From: Thiotrichales bacterium
GTDB taxonomy: Bacteria; Pseudomonadota; Gammaproteobacteria; UWMA-0217
Direction: 5' to 3'
DNA length: 11,297 bases
Assembly (NCBI GenBank): GCA_024763135.1
Contig: JANTGD010000082.1
Coordinates: 1-11,297, forward strand
Shown here: piece after piece, positions 1 through 6,969 of the stretch
Layout: each line of letters opens with the position of its first letter
Position numbering within the stretch: the first letter of the stretch is position 1
Position numbers and translations under genes: made by a program
Notes under the pieces: generated by a model
The model's database searches: none
What the model saw: the letters and a program-made list of their open reading frames with translations, nothing else
Told to the model about the DNA's origin: nothing

Positions 1-24
1 GTGCCCGGGACTGGCCGGAGGAGA

Positions 25-1413
25 TCAGAACGGTAATTTCAGCTGGGGATCGACTCGGTGTAACAGCTTTTTAACCAATATTTGAATATGCGCCAATGCT
101 GTGGCGTCATCCGCTTCAAACCGGATCGAGAGGGTGGGGGTGGTGTTGGACGCGCGCACCAGGGCCCAGCCAGAGGCAAAATCCATGCGTAGCCCATCGA
201 TGCGATGCACATGCAAAATCTCCGCTGGCAGGGGCTGTCGCTGCAGGGTCTGCATGAATTCCGCCAAACGCAACTCTGATCCAAAGTCGATATTGAGTTC
301 CGGTGTGTTGAGACTATCAGGTAAATCGGCAAATACGGCGGCACTCGAGCGTTGGGTTGATGACAGCAGCTCTAGCAGACGCGTGGCGGTATAAAGGCCG
401 TCATCGAAGCCAAACCAGCGATCTCGGAAAAACAAATGGCCACTGAGTTCCCCACCAAAAGGAATATCGTCCTGTTCCATTTTTTCCCGTAATAGAGTCG
501 AACCGGATTGCCACATCAGGGGCTGGCCCCCTGCCTCCGTAATGACGGTTTCAAGATGTTGGGACGATTTCACGTCAAAAAGAATGGTTGCGCCAGGCCG
601 CTCCTGCAGAATGGCCTGGGCAAACAGCATCATTTGACGATCGGGCCAGATAATGCGGCCGGAATTGTCAATGGCCGTCATGCGATCGCCATCACCATCG
701 AAGGCGAAGCCGATATCCAGTTTTCTATTGACCACCAATGCTTGCAGATCGGTAAGATTTTCTGGCACGGCGGGATTGGGATGGTGGTTGGGAAAGTGGC
801 CATCGATTTCGCAATAGAGTGGCGTTACGGTGCAACCCATTGCACGTAATATGCGCGGAACCGTTTTACCCGTGATGCCATTACCGCAATCGATGCCGAC
901 GTTGAAGGGACGCTCAATGGTGCAATGCGTCTGAATTGCCTGGGCGTAGGCGTCGGTGACATTTTGCTGGTGATGGCTGCCCGCACCGCAGACGAAATCC
1001 TCGCGAATGATGCGTTCGTATAGTTTGATCAGGTGGTCACGGTGCAGGGGCATGCCGTCTAGCGTTAGTTTAACGCCGTTGTAGTCGCTAGGATTATGGC
1101 TACCGGTAATCACCGCGATATTCGGTATCTGCAGATGCTGGGCTGCGAAGTGCGCCACGGGTGTGGCAATAGCTCCGATATCCGTCACCTCGACACCGGT
1201 AGCCATGACCCCGTCGATTAAAGCTGAAGCGAATGCGCTACTGCTGGGGCGCGCATCGCGCGCCACAATGACGCGTGGATCGCCGTGCAGGACCAACTCA
1301 GACCCAAACCCTCTGCCAATCTTGTGGACGATAGCGTCGGTGAGCGTGGAGCCCACGATGCCACGAATGTCGTAGCGACGAAAAATGGTGCGAGTAGGAG
1401 TGTGGCGCGACAT
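25..1413 (-). CDS. algC: Phosphomannomutase/phosphoglucomutase (AlgC/ManB type)
   Basis: A 462-residue alpha-D-phosphohexomutase. The family interconverts mannose-6-P/mannose-1-P and glucose-6-P/glucose-1-P in the cytoplasm, feeding exopolysaccharide, LPS and nucleotide-sugar synthesis. Visible motifs in order: FRRYDIRG near the N-terminus (11-18), the phosphoserine loop TGSHNP (103-108, catalytic Ser105), Lys115 in YNGVK, the metal-binding loop DGDGDR (239-244), the sugar-specificity loop GGELSGH (320-326), and the C-terminal phosphate-binding RASNTTP (420-426). Length matches the Pseudomonas enzyme. One oddity: the segment usually reading TGHS before the sugar loop reads SGST (303-306), so the His of that motif is Ser305. 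The ATG lies 12 bp after the dut stop with no clear Shine-Dalgarno site, suggesting translation coupled to dut. Only 24 bp remain after the stop, so the next gene is not visible. The symbol follows the Pseudomonas homologue; manB would be equally valid. Confidence 0.93.
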   Translation of the reverse strand: MSRHTPTRTIFRRYDIRGIVGSTLTDAIVHKIGRGFGSELVLHGDPRVIVARDARPSSSAFASALIDGVMATGVEVTDIGAIATPVAHFAAQHLQIPNIAVITGSHNPSDYNGVKLTLDGMPLHRDHLIKLYERIIREDFVCGAGSHHQQNVTDAYAQAIQTHCTIERPFNVGIDCGNGITGKTVPRILRAMGCTVTPLYCEIDGHFPNHHPNPAVPENLTDLQALVVNRKLDIGFAFDGDGDRMTAIDNSGRIIWPDRQMMLFAQAILQERPGATILFDVKSSQHLETVITEAGGQPLMWQSGSTLLREKMEQDDIPFGGELSGHLFFRDRWFGFDDGLYTATRLLELLSSTQRSSAAVFADLPDSLNTPELNIDFGSELRLAEFMQTLQRQPLPAEILHVHRIDGLRMDFASGWALVRASNTTPTLSIRFEADDATALAHIQILVKKLLHRVDPQLKLPF

Positions 1414-1425
1414 CGTTGTCGGTGG

Positions 1426-1881
1426 CTATTGTGTCCCAGTGTGCCCAAAACCGCCTTCGCCGCGTTCGGATTCCGCAAATTCGGGCACAATGTTCAGCGA
1501 TGCTTGAACCACGGGGAATATAACAAGCTGGGCGATGCGGTCTCCAGGTTCGATGGTGAACGCGTTGTCACCACGGTTCCAGCAGGACACGTAGATTTGG
1601 CCCTGATAGTCAGAGTCAATCAAGCCGACCAGATTGCCGAGCACAATGCCGTGTTTATGACCGAGGCCCGATCGTGGCAGGATACTGGCAGCCAGGCCGG
1701 GATCGCCCAGATGGATTGCAATGCCAGTGGGGATAAGCTCGGTCTGTCCCGAGGGCAATAGGAGTGGCCCTTCGATACAAGCGCGCAGGTCCATGCCTGC
1801 CGAACCGGGGGTCGCGTATTCAGGCAGCGGAAACTCTTTGCCCAGGCGTGGATCGAGAATTTGGACGTCAATTTGGTGCAT
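1426..1881 (-). CDS. dut: Deoxyuridine 5'-triphosphate nucleotidohydrolase (dUTPase)
   Basis: A 151-residue trimeric-type dUTPase, which hydrolyses dUTP to dUMP and pyrophosphate, keeping uracil out of DNA and supplying dUMP for thymidylate synthesis. All five family motifs are present: AGMDLRA (28-34), PRSGLG (69-74), GLIDSDYQG (86-94, with catalytic Asp in the IDSD segment), GDRIAQ (113-118) and the Gly-rich C-terminal tail RGEGGFGHTG (140-149), which closes over the active site. Length equals that of the E. coli enzyme. The ATG is well supported by an AAGGAG ribosome-binding site (complement of 1889-1894) about 7 nt upstream. The gene sits between coaBC and algC on the same strand, a standard gammaproteobacterial arrangement. 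The spacer to coaBC is wide enough that dut may have its own promoter; a TATAGT-like -10 hexamer is visible on the minus strand (1928-1933) without a convincing -35. Confidence 0.96.
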   Translation of the reverse strand: MHQIDVQILDPRLGKEFPLPEYATPGSAGMDLRACIEGPLLLPSGQTELIPTGIAIHLGDPGLAASILPRSGLGHKHGIVLGNLVGLIDSDYQGQIYVSCWNRGDNAFTIEPGDRIAQLVIFPVVQASLNIVPEFAESERGEGGFGHTGTQ

Positions 1882-2153
1882 GACTTCACTCCTTGTTGCG
1901 GAAAAACTGACTCAGCAAATGCGCCTTACTATAGATTGTCTTATTCACCCGGCACCATATTATGTCGTATTCAGAGCCTCAGGCATCTCCCCTAACCAGG
2001 TGCATGCCGCAGGCTCATCATTGAGCTGATCTCTGCGTATTTTTTTCACTCACATACCGCGTGTTTTGCCTGGTTTTGCACTCGCCTGTTATGTCTCTCC
2101 AGGTCTACTGAGTCACTGAGCAATGGGCTGAGAACCCTGCAAGCGGAGCGTGA
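1882..2153. other. coaBC-dut spacer with possible decayed repeat
   Basis: This non-coding spacer separates two genes that are usually close together. No conserved reading frame is evident. The segment 2064-2088 matches 21 of 25 bases of 11251-11275, inside the terminal inverted-repeat element at the end of the window. A second stretch, 2025-2040, resembles 11213-11229 at nearly the same spacing. This suggests an old, degraded copy of the same element whose terminal repeats are no longer recognisable. A small dyad GCTCA-tcat-TGAGC lies at 2013-2026, and a run of T follows around 2040. On the plus strand this is a poor terminator, and it is on the wrong strand for the flanking genes. Confidence 0.35.
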
Positions 2154-3347
2154 TCAGTCAGTTTGTAGCTGTTCTGCAATAAGGCTGATCAGTTGATGCG
2201 CCAGCTCCTGTTTCGACAAGGTCGGAAACTGGTGCTCTCCCCCGTGCCAGAAAACATGTGCGGTATTATCATCGCGCTCGAATCCCTGATTGTCGTTGAC
2301 GGGATTGGCAACAATCATATTCAGCTGTTTGCGTATGAGCTTTTCCTGGGCGTAGCGTTCCAGGTCCTGCGTTTCTGCGGCAAAGCCTACGCTGAATATT
2401 TGCGGATAGCGCGTCGTGACCTCTGCCAGAATGTCAGGATTACGAACTAATTCCAAGTGCAGTTGAGCGGCGGATTTTTTGAGCTTGTGTGGCTGCGATG
2501 CGACGGGTCGATAGTCGGCAACCGCAGCTGTGGCGATGAAAATTCCGTGCTGTCCGATCTGTTGCATGACTGCTGTATACATCTGTTGGGCGCTCTGTAC
2601 ATCGAGTCTCTGAACACCTGGAGGTGTATTCAAGGAGACCGGGCCGGAGATCAGCGTTACCTTTGCTCCTGCTTGTGCGGCGGCCGCGGCGATCGCGAAT
2701 CCCATTTTGCCCGAACTACGATTACTCAGGAATCTGACCGGGTCAATTGGCTCGCGGGTGGGGCCGGCTGTTATGAGCAGATGCCGCCCCTGCAACTTAA
2801 GTGGTGTCGCGTGCGTTTTTAAAGACGTGAGAATCTCCTGAGGTTCAAGCATTCTGCCGGGGCCGGTCTCGCCACAGGCTTGAGCGCCTTCTGCTGGTCC
2901 CAGTATTTCAAACCCATGGGATTGCAGGCGTTCGAGATTCTGTTGTGTCAGGGGATTCTGCCACATGCGTTGATTCATCGCGGGGGCGAGTGCAATCGGC
3001 CGGTCGCTTGCCAGGCACAGGGTGGTCAGCAAATCATCAGCAAGGCCGTGCGCGAGGCGTGCCAGAAGGTTTGCGGAGCAGGGTGCGATGAGGATTTTTT
3101 CAGGCCAGCGTGCTAACTCAATATGCCCCATTGCAGCCTCGTGGGCTGGATCGAACAGTGTAGAGCGCACCGGTTCGCCGCTGAGTGCCTGCAGGGTCAT
3201 GGGCGTGATGAATTGCTGCGCAGATGCGGTCATGACTACCTTCACTTGTGCCCCGGCTTTGCGTAACAGGCGCACCAGTTCTGCGGCTTTATAGGCTGCG
3301 ATGCCTCCGGATACGCCAAGCAGAATTCGAGAATGGGTGAGCGACAT
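2154..3347 (-). CDS. coaBC: Bifunctional phosphopantothenoylcysteine decarboxylase/phosphopantothenate-cysteine ligase
   Basis: A 397-residue fusion enzyme (formerly Dfp) for two consecutive steps of coenzyme A synthesis: CTP-dependent ligation of cysteine to 4'-phosphopantothenate (CoaB, C-terminal half), then FMN-dependent decarboxylation to 4'-phosphopantetheine (CoaC, N-terminal half). The CoaC half shows the flavin-binding GVSGGIAAYK (11-20), catalytic His75 in AMGHIEL, PAMNQRMW with Asn125, and the active-site lid Cys158 in ACGETGPGRM. The CoaB half begins near residue 188 and shows TAGPTREPIDPVRFLSN, the SSGKMGFAIA nucleotide loop, AAVADYR (274-280) and the KLKK lysine segment (288-291). 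I chose the second ATG (complement of 3345-3347) because the protein then begins MSL like E. coli CoaBC, and His75, Asn125 and Cys158 take the same numbers as in E. coli. An in-frame ATG nine bases upstream (3356) would add MHT. Neither start has a strong ribosome-binding site. Confidence 0.95.
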   Translation of the reverse strand: MSLTHSRILLGVSGGIAAYKAAELVRLLRKAGAQVKVVMTASAQQFITPMTLQALSGEPVRSTLFDPAHEAAMGHIELARWPEKILIAPCSANLLARLAHGLADDLLTTLCLASDRPIALAPAMNQRMWQNPLTQQNLERLQSHGFEILGPAEGAQACGETGPGRMLEPQEILTSLKTHATPLKLQGRHLLITAGPTREPIDPVRFLSNRSSGKMGFAIAAAAAQAGAKVTLISGPVSLNTPPGVQRLDVQSAQQMYTAVMQQIGQHGIFIATAAVADYRPVASQPHKLKKSAAQLHLELVRNPDILAEVTTRYPQIFSVGFAAETQDLERYAQEKLIRKQLNMIVANPVNDNQGFERDDNTAHVFWHGGEHQFPTLSKQELAHQLISLIAEQLQTD

Positions 3348-3417
3348 AGTATGCATATTACCAGATGGTGATTACACCGGCTTGTGAGTTGCCTAAATGC
3401 CCGATTGAATGGCGATT

Positions 3418-3447
3418 GTTACACTGCGCCCCTGTCCACAGTGTCAA
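3418..3447 (-). promoter_or_regulatory. Candidate sigma70 promoter for coaBC, overlapping a dyad
   Basis: On the minus strand there is a perfect -35 hexamer TTGACA (complement of 3442-3447), an 18-bp spacer and a -10 hexamer TGTAAC (complement of 3418-3423, 4 of 6 to consensus). A transcript would start about 60 nt before the coaBC ATG. The same stretch holds the inverted repeat ACACTG (3421-3426) and CAGTGT (3439-3444), which could be an operator for this divergent region or chance. No comparably good plus-strand promoter for radC was found. Confidence 0.45.
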
Positions 3448-3465
3448 TAATACAGGGAAGTGCAC

Positions 3466-4137
3466 ATGGCAATCTCAGATTGGCCCAGCGAGGAAAGACC
3501 AAGAGAAAAATTGTTGCAGCGTGGGGCACATGCGCTTTCCGATGCAGAGCTTTTGGCGATTTTTTTGCGCACCGGCACCCGTGGTAAGACCGCCGTGGAT
3601 CTTGCCAGAGACCTGCTTGATCAATCGGGAGGTCTGCGTGCGCTGTTAGGCATGGAATTTCAGGAATTTTGCGCCATCAATGGTATGGGGCAGGCCAAAT
3701 ATGTGCAGTTGCAGGCCGTCATCGAAATGGCCAGTCGGCATCTGCAGGAAAGCTTGGTACGAACGGATGCCTTCACCCAACCTGAGGAAGCCCGGCGCTA
3801 TGTTCAGCAGCGGTTGCGTGACTATCCACAAGAAGTTTTTGCCTGTCTGTTTCTCGATACCCGGCATCGTCTGATCACTTTTGAAGAAATCTTTCAGGGT
3901 ACGATTGATGGCGCTAGTGTACATCCCCGGGTCGTGGTGCGGCGAGCCATGCAGCACAACGCAGCTGCCTTGATTCTCGCCCACAATCATCCCTCAGGAG
4001 TGGCGGAACCCAGTCAGGCCGATCAACACATTACTGACCGCCTCAAAGCGGCGCTGGAATTGGTTGATGTCCGCGTGTTGGATCATATTATCGTGGGTGA
4101 TGAGGTTGTTTCGATGGCCGAGCGTGGTTTGGTGTAA
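3466..4137 (+). CDS. radC: RadC family JAMM/MPN+ protein
   Basis: A 223-residue protein of the RadC family. The name comes from a DNA-repair phenotype later attributed to another gene, so its real role remains unsettled. An N-terminal helix-hairpin-helix-like region (about 20-90, including LSDAELLAIFLRTGT and INGMGQAKYVQLQA) precedes a C-terminal JAMM metalloprotease-type domain. The metal-binding signature is intact: the glutamate segment FEEIF (139-143) and H-x-H-P...D in LAHNHPSG..EPSQAD (His173, His175, Asp186). The start is the ATG at 3466, supported by an AGGGA ribosome-binding site at 3454-3458, seven bases upstream. A GTG two codons earlier (3460) lies against that site and is less likely. 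The gene is divergent from coaBC, as in many gammaproteobacteria. The ribosomal-protein genes rpmB-rpmG that often follow are absent; instead bioF converges 88 bp downstream. Confidence 0.93.
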   Translation: MAISDWPSEERPREKLLQRGAHALSDAELLAIFLRTGTRGKTAVDLARDLLDQSGGLRALLGMEFQEFCAINGMGQAKYVQLQAVIEMASRHLQESLVRTDAFTQPEEARRYVQQRLRDYPQEVFACLFLDTRHRLITFEEIFQGTIDGASVHPRVVVRRAMQHNAAALILAHNHPSGVAEPSQADQHITDRLKAALELVDVRVLDHIIVGDEVVSMAERGLV

Positions 4138-4225
4138 GGATTTCGCAAAACTGCGCGTGCAGTCCTGAGAGCCGCATCACGGGCGCAGGCGATGTAGTCG
4201 TCGGCAGTGCCGATGTTCATCAGAT

Positions 4226-5392
4226 TCAGGCTTGCTTCTTCAAAAGAGAGCGATTTTTTGCTAGCGCGTCGATTAAGCGGTCGATGTGTTGCGCTGTGTG
4301 GGCAGCTGAGAGCGTTATGCGCAACCGGGCGGTGCCTTTGGGTACAGTCGGCGGGCGGATGGCGGTGACCAATAACCCAGCCGCAAGGAGTTGCTCGCTG
4401 AGTTTGACAGCTGTCGGACTGTCACCGACGAGGATGCCCTGGATCGCAGTGGAGGACGTCAACAGGGGGAGATCCAGGTCGAGCGCATTGCTGCGGAATT
4501 GTTGAATCAAAGTCTGCAACTGTGCACGACGCTCGGGTTCTGCCTGGACGATTTCGAGGCTCTTTAGCGTGGCAGCGGCGATGGCTGGTGGGGATGCAGT
4601 GGTATAGATATAGCTGCGTGCAGTCTGGATTAGATACTCAATCAGTGTTTCAGAGCCTGCCACAAATGCCCCGGCGGTGCCCAGTGCCTTACCGAGCGTG
4701 GCCATATAAATGGGCAAATCCGCTGGCGCAATGCCGTAATGGGCTAAGGAGCCCTTGCCTTGCGGCCCCAAAACTCCGAATCCATGTGCGTCGTCGACCA
4801 TCAACCAGGCGTCGTGTTGTTTCGCAAGTGCCACCAGCTCGGGCAGCAGCGCCAGATCACCTTCCATACTGAATACACCATCGGTCATGATCAACCGCTT
4901 AGTTGCCTCGCTGCGTTCGAGATACCCGGCCAGCGATTCAGTATCATTGTGACGATAGCGCCAGAGACGTGCGCCAGACAGGCGTGCGCCATCGAGCAGT
5001 GAAGCATGATTAAGGCGATCGGCAAAGACCGTATCACCGCGCTGGAGCAGCGCTTGCGTTACACCCAGGTTGGCCATATAGCCGGTGGAAAACAGCAGCG
5101 CTCGCGGGTATCCGGTAAATTCTGCCAGCGCCGCTTCAAGGCGGTGATGGGCCAGTGAATGTCCATTGACCAAATGCGCCGCGCCGCTACCGACACCATA
5201 GCGCTCGCTGGCTTGTTGAAAGCTGCGGCGGACCTCAGGGTGGTTGGCCAGGCCCAGATAATCATTACTGCAGAAACTGATGACCCGCTGGCCATCGACG
5301 CGCATTTCAGGTTGCTGTGGGGATTGCACAAGACGTCGGGTACGGTACAGGCCCTGTGCCTGTTGCTGCTCCAGAAACTGACGAAGCGTCAT
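4226..5392 (-). CDS. bioF: 8-amino-7-oxononanoate synthase
   Basis: A 388-residue PLP-dependent alpha-oxoamine synthase, which condenses pimeloyl-ACP (or pimeloyl-CoA) with L-alanine to give 8-amino-7-oxononanoate, the first committed ring-forming step of biotin synthesis. Visible features are FCSNDYLGL (40-48), GSGAAHLVNGHS (68-79), the substrate/cofactor His in DRLNHASLLDG, TDGVFSMEGD (170-179), the PLP-contacting MVDDAHG (198-204) and the Schiff-base Lys235 in TLGKALGTAG (Lys236 in E. coli). The C-terminal RPPTVPKGTARLR is also typical. The start is the ATG at 5392, ten bases after the bioB stop, which aligns with the N-terminus of E. coli BioF. The frame extends up to 5440 inside bioB, but the extra 16 residues look unlike the family. 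No strong ribosome-binding site is seen, so coupling to bioB is likely. Confidence 0.95.
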   Translation of the reverse strand: MTLRQFLEQQQAQGLYRTRRLVQSPQQPEMRVDGQRVISFCSNDYLGLANHPEVRRSFQQASERYGVGSGAAHLVNGHSLAHHRLEAALAEFTGYPRALLFSTGYMANLGVTQALLQRGDTVFADRLNHASLLDGARLSGARLWRYRHNDTESLAGYLERSEATKRLIMTDGVFSMEGDLALLPELVALAKQHDAWLMVDDAHGFGVLGPQGKGSLAHYGIAPADLPIYMATLGKALGTAGAFVAGSETLIEYLIQTARSYIYTTASPPAIAAATLKSLEIVQAEPERRAQLQTLIQQFRSNALDLDLPLLTSSTAIQGILVGDSPTAVKLSEQLLAAGLLVTAIRPPTVPKGTARLRITLSAAHTAQHIDRLIDALAKNRSLLKKQA

Positions 5393-5402
5393 GCAGGCGT
5401 GT

Positions 5403-6425
5403 TTACTGGCCGGGCTGCGATTCACTGACCGCGGGGGCAAAGCGCAGACCCAGGCGTTTAAGCAGGCCGCGGTCGCGGTTGACCTCAGGGTTGTCCGTGG
5501 TCAACAACCGTTCACCGTAAAAAATGGAATTAGCGCCTGCGAAGAAGCACATGGCCTGGAGTTCATCGGACATATCCAGACGACCGGCTGATAGGCGTAC
5601 GTATGCACGTGGCATGAGGATGCGTGCGACCGCAATACTACGTACAAACTCAATGGGATCGAGTGCCTCGACGCCCTGTAGTGGTGTTCCTTCGACCTGC
5701 ACGAGGTTGTTGATGGGCACCGATTCGGGATGACTGGGTAGGTTGGCCAGCTGCTGCAACAGTGCGCCTCGATCGTTGCGAGTTTCTCCCATGCCCAAAA
5801 TGCCGCCCGCGCAGACGTGAATGCCCGCATCGCGCACGTGTTGCAACGTCACGAGGCGGTCTTCATAGGTACGAGTAGAAATAATCGTGCCATAGAATTC
5901 CGGTGACGTGTCGAGATTGTGATTGTAGTAATCCAGTCCCGCTTGCTTGAGGCGGGCAGCCTGGGACTCGGTCAACATGCCCAGTGTCACACAGGTTTCC
6001 ATGCCCAGGGCTTTCACAGCTTCGATCATGGGGACGACACGTTCGAGGTTCGTGTCACTCGGGTTGCGCCAGGCAGCACCCATACAAAAACGGGTTGCAC
6101 CTTGTTCTTGTGCCTGTTTTGCGGCCACGAGCACCTCATCGAGAGACAGCAAGCGCTCGCGCTCGAGTTGGGTGTGATGGTGGGCGCTTTGCGGGCAATA
6201 GCCGCAATCTTCAGGGCATGCCCCGGTTTTGATACTTAGCAGGGAGCTGACCTGAATCGTATTGGGGTCGAAATGTCGCCGATGTACACACTGTGCTTCG
6301 AAGAGCAGATCATTCAGGGGGGTATCGAAAAGCGCCAGGATTTCTGCCAGGGCCCAATCGTGACGGACGTGCTCAGAATCCGTATCAGGGGTGGCGGGAG
6401 TGATTGTCTGTGTAATCGGTGTCAT
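5403..6425 (-). CDS. bioB: Biotin synthase
   Basis: A 340-residue radical-SAM enzyme that inserts sulphur into dethiobiotin, the last step of biotin synthesis. The [4Fe-4S] radical-SAM motif CPEDCGYC is at 70-77 (Cys70, Cys74, Cys77). The auxiliary [2Fe-2S] ligands are all present: Cys114 in RFCMGAAW, Cys145 in METCVTLG, Cys205 in HVCAGGILG and Arg277 in YVRLSAGR, each offset by 17 from the E. coli numbering. YYNHNLDTSPEFY (166-178) and NSIFYGERLLTT are also typical. The offset reflects an N-terminal extension of about 17 residues rich in Thr, Pro and Asp, unlikely to be structured. The ATG at 6425 is the only good start; the open frame upstream continues to 6560 but would run through the preceding gene. 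The first 41 bp overlap the end of the upstream membrane-protein gene, so the two are probably translated together. bioA, bioC, bioD and bioH are not in the window. Confidence 0.97.
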   Translation of the reverse strand: MTPITQTITPATPDTDSEHVRHDWALAEILALFDTPLNDLLFEAQCVHRRHFDPNTIQVSSLLSIKTGACPEDCGYCPQSAHHHTQLERERLLSLDEVLVAAKQAQEQGATRFCMGAAWRNPSDTNLERVVPMIEAVKALGMETCVTLGMLTESQAARLKQAGLDYYNHNLDTSPEFYGTIISTRTYEDRLVTLQHVRDAGIHVCAGGILGMGETRNDRGALLQQLANLPSHPESVPINNLVQVEGTPLQGVEALDPIEFVRSIAVARILMPRAYVRLSAGRLDMSDELQAMCFFAGANSIFYGERLLTTDNPEVNRDRGLLKRLGLRFAPAVSESQPGQ

Positions 6426-6768
6426 ACCATTGCTCTTTCTTGATCCGGTAAAGATCCCTGATTTCCCAGGGAATGATAATGATGGCCAAGACAGCCCAGG
6501 TGGCCAAGTAGTAGCGAATGTCTGCGGGGAAGAAGGTGCCAACTGGAATAATGGCGCCAATCAGGGCATAGAAACGATAGGCCGCCCATTGCGTGTAATA
6601 CCCGACCCGCGGATTCGGGTGGTGGCGGTTCATGGCGTAGACGAACATCGAGGCACCAAACCAAAATGGAATCAAAACGGGAAGGAGTATGGAGATAATA
6701 TTGCCGTAACTGAAGATCGCGGCGGTCTTACGGGCTGATTCGGCGGAGACGGTCTTGGTCTGTGGCAT
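6385..6768 (-). CDS. Uncharacterised three-helix membrane protein upstream of bioB
   Basis: A 127-residue protein I do not recognise. After a polar N-terminus it has three hydrophobic segments: about 23-46 (IISILLPVLIPFWFGASMFV), 64-80 (YRFYALIGAIIPVGTFF) and 86-101 (YYLATWAVLAIIIIP). The loop between the first two contains NRHHPNPRVGYYTQW, and the C-terminal tail is charged and hydrophilic (RDLYRIKKEQWYDTDYTDNH). The basic RIKK after the third helix suggests a cytoplasmic C-terminus. Codon-like structure, a plausible promoter just upstream and a 41-bp overlap with bioB support a real gene rather than a shadow frame. No Shine-Dalgarno site is visible before the ATG. Its position as first gene before bioB-bioF suggests co-expression with biotin synthesis, but nothing in the sequence assigns a biochemical role. 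It has no transporter signature and is much shorter than BioY. Confidence 0.8.
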   Translation of the reverse strand: MPQTKTVSAESARKTAAIFSYGNIISILLPVLIPFWFGASMFVYAMNRHHPNPRVGYYTQWAAYRFYALIGAIIPVGTFFPADIRYYLATWAVLAIIIIPWEIRDLYRIKKEQWYDTDYTDNHSRHP

Positions 6769-6796
6769 TGGTTGGAGGTTGGCGTAAAGCCGCTCA

Positions 6797-6824
6797 AGTT
6801 TAGCGGTCCAGCCCTGTGAGTCAA
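6797..6824 (-). promoter_or_regulatory. Candidate sigma70 promoter for the membrane protein-bioB-bioF unit
   Basis: On the minus strand a -35 hexamer TTGACT (complement of 6819-6824) is followed by a 16-bp spacer and a -10 hexamer TAAACT (complement of 6797-6802). The inferred transcription start is about 20 nt before the ATG at 6768. A dyad CCGCT (6790-6794) / AGCGG (6802-6806) brackets the -10 and could be a repressor site. I find no match to the palindromic BirA operator of enterobacterial bio operons. Confidence 0.45.
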
Positions 6825-6906
6825 TACAAATGGGGTGAATTCACGTTTTCATTGTTGCACATGACAGTGAGGGGGAATCTCCGGCCTTTAGTCGATTGGC
6901 TGCTGA

Positions 6907-6934
6907 ATCTTGCGCGCAAGCGATTAAGCTTGAG
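6907..6934. promoter_or_regulatory. Overlapping dyads in the divergent control region
   Basis: A perfect 12-bp palindrome CTTGCGCGCAAG (6909-6920) shares its right half with a second inverted repeat, CAAGC-gattaa-GCTTG (6917-6932). The result is three alternating CTTG/CAAG half-sites in 24 bp. It lies 38 bp upstream of the chemoreceptor-like gene and about 140 bp upstream of the membrane protein-bioB unit. This arrangement is typical of a transcription-factor site, but no known consensus fits and no confident plus-strand promoter hexamers are seen beside it. Confidence 0.3.
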
Positions 6935-6969
6935 CCTTTCATGGAAATAAATCAATTGAGAGGCAGGGA

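Noticed and set aside
508..849. 113-codon plus-strand frame inside algC
   Set aside because: Antisense to the phosphohexomutase active-site region; long only because of codon bias in the real gene.
4140..4215. Small hairpins between radC and bioF (ACTGC-gcgt-GCAGT and TCGGCA-g-TGCCGA)
   Set aside because: Short stems with no adjacent T-run on either strand, so not convincing terminators.
5393..5440. Upstream ATG for bioF giving a 404-residue protein
   Set aside because: It would overlap bioB by 38 bp and adds 16 residues unlike the family; the ATG at 5392 aligns with E. coli BioF.
6426..6560. Upstream ATG for bioB giving a 385-residue protein
   Set aside because: The added 45 residues are the out-of-frame shadow of the membrane-protein gene and resemble no biotin synthase.
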